64,000 nucleotides of DNA from Trichoplax adhaerens (Eukaryota; Placozoa; Uniplacotomia; Trichoplacea; Trichoplacidae): assembly GCF_000150275.1 (NCBI RefSeq), contig NW_002060946.1:4377035-4441034 (forward strand), given 5' to 3'. Shown here piece by piece: positions 1 through 18,490 of the stretch (position 1 is its first letter; the number at the start of each line of letters is the position of its first letter). The notes under the pieces are model-generated. The model was not told the DNA's origin, ran no database searches, and was given only the letters and a program-made list of their open reading frames with translations. Both the position numbers and the translations under genes were made by a program.

Positions 1-96
1 TCATCCTGCACCGAAGACATTAGACGATAGCATAGCTAATTTGTTTATTTAATCCACTTCATCATCTCCCATCTCCCATATTAATTAATAATTAAT

Positions 97-640
97 CAAG
101 TCAAGAAGGAAGAGCTTGCACAATCCAGTCAAGAAAGAAGGGCTGCACAATCCAATCAAGAAGGAAGAGCTTGCATAATCAAGTCAAGAAGGAACAGCTT
201 GAATAATCAACTCAAGAAGGAAGAGCTTGCACAATTAACTCAAGAAGGAACAGCTTGCATAATCCAATCAAGAAGGAAGAGCTTGCATAATCAAGTCAAG
301 AAGGAACAGCTTGCATAATCAACTCAAGAAGGAACAGCTTGCACAATTAACTCAAGAAGGAACAGCTTGCATAATCAACTCAAGAAGGAAAAGCTTGCAT
401 AATCAAGTCAAGAAGGAAAGGCTTGTACAGTCAAGTCAAGAAGGAAAAGCTTGCACAGTCAAGTCAAGAAGGAAAAGCTTGCACAATCAACTCAAGAAGC
501 AAGAGCTTGCACAATCAACTCAAGAAGGAAGAGCTTGCACAATCAACTCAAGAAGGAAGAGCTTGCACAATCAACTCAAGAAGGAAGGAAGAGCTTGCAC
601 TATCAACTCAAGAAGGAAAAGCTTGCATAATCAAGAAGGA
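97..640. repeat. 28-bp minisatellite array
   Basis: About 19 tandem copies of a 28-bp unit built on the core AAGAAGGAAGAGCTTGCA followed by a variable AATCAACTC/AATCAAGTC segment. Because 28 is not a multiple of 3, three units make a 28-residue repeat, and stop-free frames through it give repetitive Lys/Gln/Glu peptides. Those look like ORFs but are artefacts. Single degenerate copies recur near 805, 935 and 1027. Confidence 0.92.
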
Positions 641-730
641 AGAGCTGGGATGCTTCTCGTTCAAGGCTAAACTTGATCTCTTTACTGCTTCTATCGTTCT
701 CCTTATTTCATACACTTTGGATGCTACCTA

Positions 731-1120
731 CCTCATCCTGCACCGAAGGTATCAGACGATAGAATAGCTAATTTATTTATTTATTCCACTTCATCATCTT
801 CCTTAATCAAGTCAAGAAGGAAGAGCTTGAGTGCTTCTCACACGTTGGATGCTACCTCATCCTGCACCGAAGGTGTCAGAGAATAGAATAACTAATTTAT
901 TTATTTTTTCCACTTCATCATCTGCCTTAATCAAGTCAAGAAGGAAGACCTTGGACGCTTCTTCTTGAAGGCTGAATTTTGTCTGTTTACTGCTTCTACT
1001 GTCTTCCTTATTTCACACACATAAAGTCAAGAAGGAAGAGCTTGGGCGCTTCTTGTTCAAGCCTAAACACCTTGGTCTCTTTACTGCTTCTATCATTATT
1101 GCACATATTGGATGCTACTA
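731..1120. repeat. Composite satellite, ~125-bp units
   Basis: Units starting CTCATCCTGCACCGAAGG recur at 731 and 856, with a third related copy at the left edge (1-90). Each carries a 'CACTTCATCATCT' block followed by a single AAGAAGGAAGAGCTTG motif of the neighbouring minisatellite. The 28-bp array therefore looks like an internal expansion inside one composite unit. The array runs up to about 100 bp from the next gene. Confidence 0.8.
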
Positions 1121-1216
1121 TTGGAAACACTTTGATGACTCGATGGTAATAGTGTTAGCTAAACAAGGCTGATATCGTGGAACCTAATTCATTGCTTCAA
1201 GCTTGCATTCAACATC

Positions 1217-3006
1217 ATGGCCGTTCTTTCATTCAATGTTCGCACTATCTACAGTAGTATACCACAAGCTATCGGTGCTATCACCTTGTTTATTTGTATA
1301 GCTTTAGCCGAAAGTTTAATTGCTTCACTAAAAGCTGAAACCAAGAAATATCGAGCATTTCGAGCTCAATTTTTAATGATCGTTCAAGTTTTACTCTTGA
1401 TTGCAATACGGTTTATATGGGTACGAGTCAATGTTAATAAATGGTCAGGTCAATTTTGTAAATATTATTTACCTACGATTTTACGCTATCTATTAATCCT
1501 TTATTTCAGCCTTGTACAAGTAGCCTTTATTATTGGTACATGGCTAATGACAAATGATAAGAATTACTATAATCGTTCAATGTGTTTCATCATTTCACTT
1601 TGTTTGGGCTCGTTTTTTTGCCTACTATGTCTTGTTATTTTTATCGATCTCATCAATTATTTCAATCTTTGGCATCATTCACAAGAATTACGATTATCCA
1701 ATAATTCCAAATGGCGAGTATTAACTACAATTACGGTCTTTCTTTGTATCACTTGCGTTATCGTTTTTACTCTCTCGCGATCGCCTTATATCCAAACAGT
1801 AAATGTATCATTACGTCGTTTTCGCCGTGGTCAGCAAGGTATGGTTATCGCTCATCTCTGTAATATCCACCTCGGCCCCAACATTGATCAATCCTACTTA
1901 CAAAGTATCGTTGAAACCACCAATTCTGTTCATCCAGATTTCATTTTCTTAAATGGTGAACTCTTCAATCATGATGTTAATCAATTGATTCCATTGTTGC
2001 AACCTTTAAAACATTTACGAGCTCGACAGGGGATTTACTATTCGACAGGTAATGTGTGGCAATATAATGCAGCACAACCATAGATTATATTTAGCTTAGA
2101 TCCTTACTAGAATTTACGGTCTCTGCATTAACAGTGTACGGTTAGTACAATAATGAATCTGTGTAAGAATTACGAGACCTTAACTATATCAATATCTATA
2201 GTTACATTGTACGCGTATAAATAAACAATGACGATTGTCTAATATTTCATATTTCATTAGGTCTACAAAAAAGTAAATCTTCCGATGTAGATAGCTGGAT
2301 TAACGCGCTTAAATCTATTGGTATTACTACTTTGAATAATCAACGAATACAGATTAAGTATCATGCCAACAAACTAAATCAATTTTATCTAGCTGGCCTG
2401 GATTTACCTGAGAAATTCTATACCAAGTAAGGATTTAACCAGAGATAGCCTAGTAAGACTCGTTGAATACTTGTAAGATCTAGCTAAAACTGTTATACTG
2501 TCATAATTGCATCTTTCCCTCACTGTGCTAATAAACCGACTATAATTGTTGGTAGTACAGTGGTAGTACATGGTAATGCTCTAATAGATACAGTACATAT
2601 GAATTATTTGGTGTATTTCATTATTTCTTAAAATTGGCTCATTTTATACAACCACTACGTTAGGAATAGAGATCAAAAACAAGAGTTACATCGGGTCTTA
2701 GCTGGTCGAAATACAAGTTGGCCGTTAATTTTATTAGCTCATCAACAGAAAATTTCCAGTCTTGTTATGAAATACGAGCAAAACATCGACTTATTATTAA
2801 CAGCCAACAAATCTCCACAATCACTCTCCTTTTTTCATATGGGCATGTATTTATACAATCCTTCTTTTGCTAAAGCTTATCATCATGATAGCCCCGTGTG
2901 TATTTACGTAAACGATGGATTTAAGTACAAAGGCATACAAACAACTGTGCTTTCTGATAATTCTATCACTGTTATTAACTTACTGCCGAGGACAATAATT
3001 CCATAG
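1217..3006 (+). CDS. TMPPE: TMPPE-like membrane protein with decayed metallophosphoesterase domain
   Basis: Three exons (1217-2048, 2261-2426, 2664-3006) join in phase to give 446 aa, close to human TMPPE (about 450 aa). The N-terminal half has about five hydrophobic segments (roughly residues 18-37, 52-70, 85-110, 122-146, 168-187). The C-terminal half aligns along its length with the metallophosphoesterase domain: HLCNIHLGP at 213-221, LLAHQ at 356-360 and a late VINLLP strand. The family's metal ligands are mostly gone: the Asp of D-x-H is Asn216, GD is Gly247-Glu248, the GNHE block is absent at the exon 1/2 junction, and GHTH is TANK (379-382). His218 and His359 remain. The reading frame and splice sites are intact, so I read it as an expressed pseudoenzyme rather than a pseudogene. 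No phosphatase activity should be assumed. Confidence 0.82.
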
Positions 3007-4614
3007 AAATGTTGTAAGTAAGATATCTATGCCTAATTTTCTTAAAATTTTCTCGAGTACAATTCAATGCAACCGTAGAGTTAACACTACGAGTCTACTC
3101 TAGAAAATCCCGCTAACTACACGCGTACGAGTGCTTCTTATTATAATAGGAATACTGTAAGCTACTGGATAAATCCACATTTTATTCAAAAAACCAACTA
3201 ATATAAATCCGTGTAAAACGTCTTAGATAGTGACTATTAGTAAATATTTACATAAATTAGATAGTGATAACTATCTCACGGTCATTACTGTAAGCAAAAG
3301 CTACACAGTAACAATAATATACTATAAATGAATCTATATTAATAATAAGAATGTAAGTATCCCCAGTAGACAAATATAATTAAATTATCGCATCAATTGT
3401 CAGCAGCTGTTAAACCGTAAGTTTACAGTATTGTTAAATGTTCACAAGTTGATTTTAATATTATTTTCCAGAAGTCACTTACAAAGTTAGTGATAAACAG
3501 TACTATTTAAGAGTAACAAGTTTGTAGCATTAAATGTTTTGTCAACTACATATATTATTGTATAATTACATTAACTTATTTTCCTTTATGGCAACTCTTC
3601 AATAGAAAACATGTTACATAAAGCAATATTGATTGATATCAGCATTATTTATGTGGAACCAACTTTTACTACTAAGAATATTTCATCTTCTAACTACAAT
3701 GTCGTATCACCTATGCAATTACATTGATTTATTTTCTTTAGAGGAAATTCTTGATAGTACAATTTTTTTGAATATCCCATTGACTGTCTTTACAATACAT
3801 AAATGACTAATTTCGTATATACTATCGTTTAAATTATTAAGCGATATAAAAACAACATGTTACGAATTTAATCTTATGTTGTATTAGTAAATAACCAATC
3901 TCAGTGGCAGACTGACAATTTTCTGTACTATCAATAAAAAGAATTGAACATATTACCATCTCCCGAAATACTGTCAATAATGCCGTACTCAATTATGATT
4001 TCACGTTTCAATTAAATGTTAAATCTTAATAAGAGAAACACTCCCACTTAATTTATTAGGATCTAATGATCAGGGACATCGTCATACGTAGCATAAACTG
4101 GCCTCGACACTAGATTAGATGACATTTTTATGAAGCATAACAACTAAATGCTGGGTAATCGTTGGCCCTATCTTAATTTATAACGTATCACTTATGTGCG
4201 TGAATTTCCAATAAATAAGCACCTTTTGTAAGGTGCTATACAATTTATCTTTAGACACATTTCATTAATTTACTTTGACGTGATGTTCCGCGGACGGACC
4301 AAGAAAATATTCTTTTCTTTATTAGTCCGTTTTAGTTAATTCTCACATAAACAATTATCCCAATTTTAAACGCTTTTTAAAAAATAATATTTACAGTAAT
4401 TTCTACAACAATAAGAACTATTTAGAAGACTGTACAGATTTTTTAAGGTGATTATTATACAAATAAATAGAACTGTAATTCTATTAATTATATATTGTTT
4501 AGCAACTAACTCAACTCAAGTACAATCATCATTTCCGTCTACGTATATTGGATTTGGAAAATATAACTTCAACGAATTGCATGGTACACGTAAAGTAGCA
4601 TCCATTCGAATTTT
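3007..4614. other. Intergenic, no gene seen
   Basis: AT-rich sequence between the convergent ends of the TMPPE-like gene and TONSL. I see no exon chain, RNA gene or tandem repeat here. The 62-codon ORF at 4448-4636 lacks support. Confidence 0.6.
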
Positions 4615-11328
<6,714 letters not shown>

Positions 11329-12750
11329 ATGTATTTTTTATCGTTTGCGCTATTATGTTCAAAGTAAGGCATATCACACTCTGAAGTTACGCCTAGTCGT
11401 TTAATTCCATCATTACATTTCATTCCATGTTACTGTATTGACGAGATCCAGCAAAAGGTGTTATAAAATTGACAGAGACATACTATACTTTAGATTCAAC
11501 GTGTCAATCATCATTACATTCACATATTCGTGAAATAAGCGTTTACATCGACTACATTCCATACTAGTATGTATTTACTAGCTGTACATGTATACCACTA
11601 CACCGTGACTACAGAACCCTCGGTTAATTTTCATCATGGCTATGGTCCTTTGGAAACAAACTCCCTTTTTCAATGCCAATATCCGATAGGATTGTAATAG
11701 TCATTATACTGTAGGACAAATGAATCAATATGTATTTCAACAGAAATAGCGCTAACTATGAGTATACCATCACAGTTAATTTCACCCAATCTTCTCAGTA
11801 AAATTGACTGATTTTTAAATTGGATGCAATCTTCTCAGCAACCCCAAGTTTGCTACACGTTGGCATCAGGATTCAGGAATGGTTGGAGATACAGTACACT
11901 GAGGACGATCCATTGCAGACAGGTAAGAATGGATTTCTCGATCCATTTGATTAACTCTAGCATTACACTTTAAAGAAGGCCTGACACCTTTTCTTATAGG
12001 AGGGGAGTTTTACCACTATTACTAATACCTTAGCGCTAGAATGTTTGCCTAGCACCATTGCCAATATTCATTGGCTTCTATTTCAGCTCTTGAATATCCT
12101 ATCGATTGCAACATGGACAGTACAGTACAACAGCACGATAGTAAGGATGTTTACGCGTCCAAAGTTTCAACGTTGACGAGTGTTTCATTCCATGTTTCAA
12201 TAGGATATGCAGCACAATCTTTCAAAAATTTATAGTGATCATGATAGGTGTATCATAACTCAATTTTAGGAATAACTTACGTTTAATTTCTTTTTGCAGT
12301 CCCATGATCCTTATAACATGGTGTTGTCTCTATACAGTCTATCAGCCACAGCGTCATGACACGTCTAACAAGCAGTTTATTCCATTGACTCGAGCAATAG
12401 CGTCCCTGTCAGTCAAGATTTGTCTCGATTTTTCTTGTTGACTACGATAGGATAACGGTGTTTTAAAAGCTGGACTCAGTTCTACTTCACTATATCTAAA
12501 AAGAATCCAATAAAATGGAATAAATGTGCAATTCTCGGCTTGAGTTTTCACTGAATCTCGAGTAGAGAAGGCCTTGAAGAGCAAGCATAAACTCGTTCTC
12601 GCTGTTGAACAAGAAAGTGGTGCAGTCTGATTGCTCTTATATATTTAAGTACTATGATAGAGACTTGATTGCGTAGTACTATTGAAGCATAAATTCTCTG
12701 TGAAATCAATGAGTTCATACTGTACACTCAGTGTTTTCACTGTCACCTTT
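11329..12750. other. Upstream of TONSL, no gene assigned
   Basis: Roughly 1.4 kb 5' of TONSL. A minus-strand ORF at 12584-12354 follows a possible splice acceptor (CTTTTTAG near 12494) but resembles no family I know, and no partner exon was found. I do not call a gene. Confidence 0.4.
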
Positions 12751-12754
12751 GAAA

Positions 12755-12860
12755 TATGGCGGGAATGGTACGGCACGGTGCGGTTCGGTACGGTCTAGTA
12801 CGATACGATACGGTACAGTACGGTACAGTACAGTACAATGCCGTACCGTGCTGTCAGGTG
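12755..12860. repeat. GTAC-rich pentamer repeat (CGGTA/CAGTA variants)
   Basis: Runs of GGTACGGT, GATACGATAC and GTACAGTACAGTAC, i.e. five-base units centred on GTAC with one base varying (C/A). It belongs to the same family as the arrays near 13.1, 13.4, 17.4, 18.3 and 44.3 kb. Here many units are GC-shifted (CGGTA), unlike the others. Confidence 0.8.
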
Positions 12861-13124
12861 TAAATGTCATGTCTGACTCACAAGGATTGTGTCGACAAGT
12901 TGAGGATGAAGGAAGGAGCTTTGTCGACAGGTTGATTACTGATGGTTACCCCGGCAGTCAGCGGCACAGAAAAGACAGTAATCCTCCTTAATTGTAATAA
13001 GGATAAGACTTGTATATGGATAGTTATTAACTTATTAAGCTATAGCTCTTAGTAAGGCATTAGATGTAGTCGTCTCTGATTGGCTATCATTTTCAGTACA
13101 AGATAAGATAGTTACAGTCTTACA

Positions 13125-13230
13125 GATACTTACAGTACTATACTGTACTGTACAGTACAGTACGGTACTGTTACACCAGGGACTTGCGAGACATGCGATA
13201 TACTGTAGATACTGTACTGTACGTTCGTGA
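13125..13230. repeat. GTAC pentamer repeat
   Basis: Mixed-orientation (TGTAC)n and (GTACA)n runs, meeting at GTAC palindromes so that inverted segments can pair. No coding potential beyond artefactual Tyr/Ser/Thr/Val peptides. Confidence 0.8.
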
Positions 13231-13402
13231 ATTTCCGCCGAAGAATTCTTGTTTCTTGAATAAATTTTATACCAATCGATAGAGAAAGTCTTCATTTACA
13301 AGATTACGTTGTTTAAATTTACATACGACGTCTAATTTCTTGGTAATTATTAGTTAGAGTGCGCTAATTGCTACAGTACCAAGAAAAAGTCAGAGTTTGC
13401 TA

Positions 13403-13507
13403 CTGCACTGTACTGTACACTGTACAGTACTGTACAGTGTACAGTACAGTATGTGTTACTGTAGACTACAGTACTGTACTATACACTGTACACTGTACAG
13501 TACATTA
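13403..13507. repeat. GTAC pentamer repeat just upstream of PSMG4
   Basis: Dense alternation of CTGTACTGTAC and GTACAGTACAG with several self-complementary blocks. It ends about 60 bp before the PSMG4 start codon, so it lies in the likely 5' UTR or promoter. Confidence 0.85.
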
Positions 13508-13566
13508 CTGTCATGGCGATCTGAGCTCAAAACGATACCACCAAAGTTAACGCCATTTGACGATCG

Positions 13567-15325
13567 ATGGAGACCAAGGATATAGAAAAAACACTAGATA
13601 CACCAATCTATAATTTCTCAGCTGTTATTGGTGATACGACTGTGTATTATCATGTCATGAAGATGGATCAGAGTCTATTCTTTTGGATAGGTACTTCTCT
13701 TACAATGGATGATATGGCTGTTGCCATAGGAAATCGAGATAGCAATGTAAGGTTTCTATCTCACTTTTGTCATGAAATCATTCTACAATAATTATAAATT
13801 GAACGACCGACCAATCTGAGAGCTGACGCCAAAACGGTATATACTGTACCTTACTGAGAGAAGTTCTATCGTGATAGCTTACATTAAATAAAATATGCAA
13901 TGATTCATCAATAACTGCAAGGGTTACTTTTCTCCAGTCGTCCTCAATGTACTAGGAGAAACAACTGCATAAAATTGTCAAGGCCAGCGAACTGTAATGA
14001 GATTCCTATGACTGTGTAGCAAGAAATAGAGACTAAATGCACAGAGTCTCTAGTAATGAAGCAAAACGACATAGAGAAGCTCACCATTTCTATCGATCTT
14101 TTTGTAACGTTTGATCTTTGAAAATTTGTAAATTGTTTTCCTCATTAAAATACGTGCTGCATAGTCATTGAACCCTGAAACCATGATCCGTTATTCTACG
14201 AATTTGACATGTACTCGCATATACTGTAAAATTGTAATTAGCTGATAACTGCAATAGGTCACATGCGATACATAATAGGGTGTACGGTGGCTTCGACCAG
14301 ATTTGCATCGATGATTACGTTAGCTTACCCATTACATAGACGATGATTTTACAATGAATGCAATCAATTCTACATCAAGCAAAGGTATAAAATGTAGAAC
14401 TTATTAATTGCAGCCAGTATAACTTATGATTTATCCCTTTATTCGATTACTTGTCATCCAGTAATGTGAACACGAATAGTACAATATTTTTATCCACTTT
14501 CTATTCTTAAATTTTCAGTAATAAGCCTAATAAACTAAGTCACAGTTTTGATTCATACAAATCGCTAACCCTTTGTTGTTGCATTTTATAGGATGGACCT
14601 CCTGTTGCATGTAAAATTATAGGTGACATGACTGATATGACCCAAACAAATCTGGCACTAAAACTCTGTAAGTTTTGCTTCTAAAGCTCTCTCTTTTCAT
14701 AACAACGATACAAATATAGCTAAATATAGTGCATTTCTATTTTGAATTTGTACCGTATACATCATAGTCTTGCTATATATATATAGTCTGATCTGTTTGT
14801 GTTTGCTCACCCCAAGTTTAAACTTATAATTTGTATATTATGATGTCAATTACTTACTATGCTATGTATTACTATTGATGTCTTAATATGTAATTGCATG
14901 TGAACGATAATGCCCCTCGTTCCGCTTAATTAAGTAATGCAATATTATAAACTTCTTAAAACTGCCTTGATACGATTATAATTATTTACTCAACGAGCAA
15001 GCCTATCGAATCACTCATTGTAATATACAGTATACTCAATGAATGTATCTCATCATTAGGCCACATATATTTTCTAGCACTACTGAAAGACTTCTACTCG
15101 ATGTATGCGTAGTATATTCTTTATCATGTCAAACATTTAAAGTACTTCGCGGTGATAGCATATGGCATCATTAGTACTCTTAACCGAGTTATCTGTAAAA
15201 CAAATATAGGTAAACGGACCGGAAAGCAAAGCTTTGTTAGCTACAACGTTCCAGAGGAAGTCATGCCAGACCTCGTTCAGAAACGATTAATTGAGGAGAT
15301 GGTCGATCATCCAGAAAAATTTTAG
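13567..15325 (+). CDS. PSMG4: Proteasome assembly chaperone 4
   Basis: PSMG4 pairs with PSMG3 to help build the 20S proteasome alpha ring. Exons 13567-13746, 14592-14667 and 15210-15325 total 372 nt, 123 aa, the same length as human PSMG4. Visible signatures are IYNFSAVIGD and VYYHVMKMDQSLFFWIG near the N-terminus, a central TQTNLALKL, and the C-terminal KRLIEEMVDHPEKF, which matches the family's ending almost exactly. Splice phases are 0 and 1. The ATG at 13567 is the first in frame and gives the expected N-terminus. The gene is divergent from TONSL, with GTAC repeats between them. Identification rests on pattern recognition across the whole length. Confidence 0.95.
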
Positions 15326-17350
15326 CTCGATTTACTGATTTACCGTTAAATACAAAATGTCCCAACATATGTACATACTGGTATATGCTCTGAATAATGC
15401 GTAATTAGAGCAGACTATTATAGCTATAAGGTAGCTAAAAACAACTTAAAGGTATGATTTGTCTTAGTATAACCGACGGTCATTAACGAATAAAGCATTA
15501 CCGATGATTTACCAAGATTGTAAGCGTTGGAAATGAGTCTACATACAATATAAAGTTGTTGTGGTATCTTTGCTATAATACAGTATCCTAGAAACGTTTT
15601 TGTAAATCATTTATTATTCTGATGCCCTATACATGCCGAATTCCTTTTATTGTAAAAAACTTATATATTCGTATATCATTTTGCAAGATATTTGATGCAA
15701 TAAGACTGATGTACAGTAGGTAACCATGCTACATGACATGCATATTGCGATATCGGAAGTATTCATCAATGTTAATAAATCTTACTTTTGACCGAAGCTG
15801 TGCATACAATATTGGACGGTCTAAGCTACCATCTTCTCAACTACATCCTTAGTGAGATGTTGATGATAATAAACGATGCAAGTGATGTACTATAGGATTG
15901 TTAGTTAAATTAGTAGTTGCGCTTACTGCTTGTTTAGTCTTCTACGAGTATGTATCTTCTATCATACCTTAATGTAAAGGAATATCTACTTTGCTTGTAC
16001 AATATTTATTACTTGGCCAAATTGAAGATAAAAATTTCAATTCCATCAAGTCAATAGTAAATTAAGTAAAATCCTTTTGAGACTACAGTAAAAGCACATG
16101 GAAACTGCATGTTCTGTCGTATTGAAATGACTACTTACTACGATCACTTATAATGATGATTACTTTATGTATACTTTACATACCAAAATCGATTTTATTA
16201 TGCTATTAGCTACCAGGACAAATCAGTAACTTATGCAATGTGCTGTTAGCTACAACCAAGCAAAAATTTTAAAAGACGGGATTTTTTTGCAAGACAGCAT
16301 CTACCCTAACGTATCATAACGCGTAGTAGACTTTTATAACCAAGCTAGATTGTACTTGACAGAGAGTAAGGCGTATCAAGTACTGTATAGCAATGAAATA
16401 CTCTTTCGCAGCTTTATTGCTAATATTTTCAGTTTGCCAGCTTTCAATTGCCGTTAGAAAAGGGTACAAGATGCAGATAGAGCTATGAATTTAGTAGTAG
16501 CATAAACACATCAATTATTACCCTACCATCATGGTTATTAAGATTGTTGATATCCGGCATCAGAATCAACAAAAATTCTCCTACAGTAATAAAAGATGAT
16601 ACTAGACAGAAACCTCATCAAAAACTGATGATCGGAAGATTGACATGAATAGAAATATCTTTTAAGATTGAATAGTTTAATAGGCAATAATAAATGCTCA
16701 TTAAAGGGAATTTTCTATGACCGATCCTGTAAATGAATAATAAAATAAATGATTATTGTACTAACAGATAGGTTAATAATTGAGCAAAGACGCGACGTGC
16801 AAGCGTATGCTAGTGGGAAAATGGCAACGACTGGGTACAGTATCATACGAGTACACTTGAAAAGCATTCATTCTATTGAAGCAAATATACACTATTTCAA
16901 CGTACGTTTGCCTAAAGATTGTCCCTCTCTCCATGCAGCTACTTTTAATGTTGTCTCTTCTGTTTTGAGAGCTTGTTGGCGAAATTCCTTCTTCAATGAA
17001 CGTCGCAAAGCTTGTGCACAAGCATTGGAATATCTAATATAACTAACGATCAAAAAAAAGGGGAGAAAAAGAGATCATGAGAAATCTGCCAGTGGGCTAG
17101 TAGAAAGGCGTTCGCTGAACAAAAATAAGAGAATCAATATGTAGTTCAAACTATATTGAGGATGAATATGTGAGATGGAATTGATCCGAATAGTTGTCAT
17201 GTTATGATGTTATGCAGGGTAAGTTATTGAAATCACTGTACAATCATGGATGGCGTACTTTAATCCGGCTGCTCTCCACGATGACACCATCTTGCATTCG
17301 AGTCGACGCGAAAAGTCTTGTGGGACGGCACGCCGCAGGAAAATGATTTA
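15326..17350. other. Gene-free stretch
   Basis: AT-rich sequence 3' of PSMG4. The best ORF (16749-17042, 97 codons, plus strand) has an 82-codon antisense shadow, no recognisable domain and no neighbouring exons, so I do not call it. Confidence 0.5.
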
Positions 17351-17351
17351 A

Positions 17352-17705
17352 TATTGCAGAGTTCGAGTACAGTACAGTACAGTACGTCAGTACTACAGTA
17401 CAGTACAGTACAGCAGTACTGTAATATTACAGAATCAGAGTACTGAACACTGTGCTGTACTGTACACTGTACACTGTACAGTACTACAGTACAGCAACAA
17501 TATTGCAGAGTCAGAGTACTGTACTGTAATGAACACTGTGCTGTACAGTACAGTACAGTACAGTACTACAGCAGTAATATTGAAGAGTCAGAGTACTGAA
17601 CACTATGCTGTACTGTACAGTACTGTACTGTACAGTACTGTACTGTACTGCATAATATTGTAGAGTCAGAGTAGTGAATCGTGAACACTGTGCTGTACTG
17701 TACAA
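17352..17705. repeat. ~75-bp minisatellite made of GTAC pentamers
   Basis: The block GCAGAGTCAGAGTACTG... followed by AACACTGTGCTGTACTGTAC recurs at about 17356, 17427, 17503, 17578 and 17654, giving a period of 71-76 bp. Pentamer runs of differing length and orientation lie between. It is a higher-order tandem array in which the simple GTAC repeat is one part of a longer unit. Another single copy sits near 17912. Confidence 0.85.
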
Positions 17706-17866
17706 TTTTTTTTACTATCTATTGACATTCAGTAGTACGTTCATGTTATCATGATAATCTATCTTCGGAGATAGCCTTCTATGGGTATATATAAATACTA
17801 TGCAGGAATTTCAACGGAATACAACTTTGATTTTTTAACGAAGAGGAGACATCGAAAATAATCAGA

Positions 17867-18000
17867 TTGTACTGTACAAGTGTACATTACAGTACTGTAC
17901 AGTACGGTACAGTATTGCAGAGTCAGAGTACAGTACTGTACTGTACTGTACTGCACACTTGACCTTTCAGATTTTGAAGTTGAATACTGTACTGTACAGC
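17867..18000. repeat. GTAC pentamer repeat flanking the transposase remnant
   Basis: GTAC pentamers with one GCAGAGTCAGAGTAC block, directly abutting the transposase-derived segment. Further short GTAC runs continue on its other side. Confidence 0.75.
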
Positions 18001-18210
18001 TTCAAATGAGTCCATGACTTTATGTATCATATCTAAAGGTATAGAACTTATTACAGATTCAATGCTATTTCGTAAGTCAACTAAAGTAACTCTATCGTTA
18101 CTTTTATAAACACGGTCCTTGACATAACCCCATAAGAAAAAATACGGGATTAAGTCAGGGGATCGTGCTGGCCAGATCGATTGATGTATTATTTGTTCAC
18201 TTTCCGAAAT
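17999..18210 (-). pseudogene. Tc1/mariner/IS630-type transposase fragment
   Basis: About 70 codons on the minus strand read WPARSPDLIPYFFLWGYVKD, then RVYKSNDRVTLVDLRNSI. This is the last part of a DDE transposase domain (the SPDLTPxDFFLWG region). The conserved acidic residue after the Pro of 'TP-D' is Tyr here, an in-frame stop lies just upstream (18213-18211), and no N-terminal part, intact ORF or terminal inverted repeats are visible. The element is dead and embedded in GTAC repeats. The exact subfamily cannot be told from this fragment. Confidence 0.8.
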
Positions 18211-18256
18211 TTATTTGTTTTTGGATGTTAAAATTTATCGGCTGAAATATCTTAGA

Positions 18257-18490
18257 CATACTGTACAGTACAGTACAGTGTACTGTACAGTGTACAGTAG
18301 TAGCAATTAATTAGAATACAGTACTGTACACTGCATCATTAGAATTCTCAACTGGTTAATAATAGGAGAGAGGGGAAGTAGAGTGTAATTATGCCATATT
18401 TACTTATTTGCGTAGAGTACAGTGTACTGTACTCTATATTAAGTTAATCTAGCTGCAAATCTTCTTTTTAAGGTACAGTACAGTTGTACA
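18257..18490. repeat. Scattered GTAC pentamer runs
   Basis: Short runs near 18257-18300, 18320, 18417-18435 and 18473-18503, separated by unique AT-rich sequence. Smaller ones follow at about 18549 and 18670. Same family as the larger arrays. Confidence 0.7.

Noticed and set aside
97-640. CRISPR-like regular repeats
   Set aside because: Units are head-to-tail with no unique spacers, in a clearly eukaryotic context; this is a minisatellite.
311-767. Two overlapping ORFs (119 and 114 codons) with 28-residue Lys/Gln/Glu repeats
   Set aside because: They are two reading frames of one 28-bp minisatellite. A repeat length not divisible by 3 leaves several frames open, and neither shows start context, splice sites or conservation.
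2049-2083. GNVWQY after TG in the TMPPE-like gene as a variant GNHE motif
   Set aside because: It lies past the GTAATG donor. Splicing to 2261 restores the family sequence, so these residues are intronic read-through.
12354-12584. Possible minus-strand exon upstream of TONSL
   Set aside because: An acceptor-like CTTTTTAG is present, but the peptide matches neither the TONSL N-terminus nor any family I know.
16749-17042. 97-codon ORF on the plus strand and 82-codon ORF antisense to it
   Set aside because: No recognisable domain, no splice partners, and both strands open, as expected by chance. It could be a small gene but nothing supports it.
17511-17705. ORF rich in Tyr, Thr, Val and Cys
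   Set aside because: A translation of GTAC pentamers; the same kind of peptide appears from every such array (13035, 13368, 44061).
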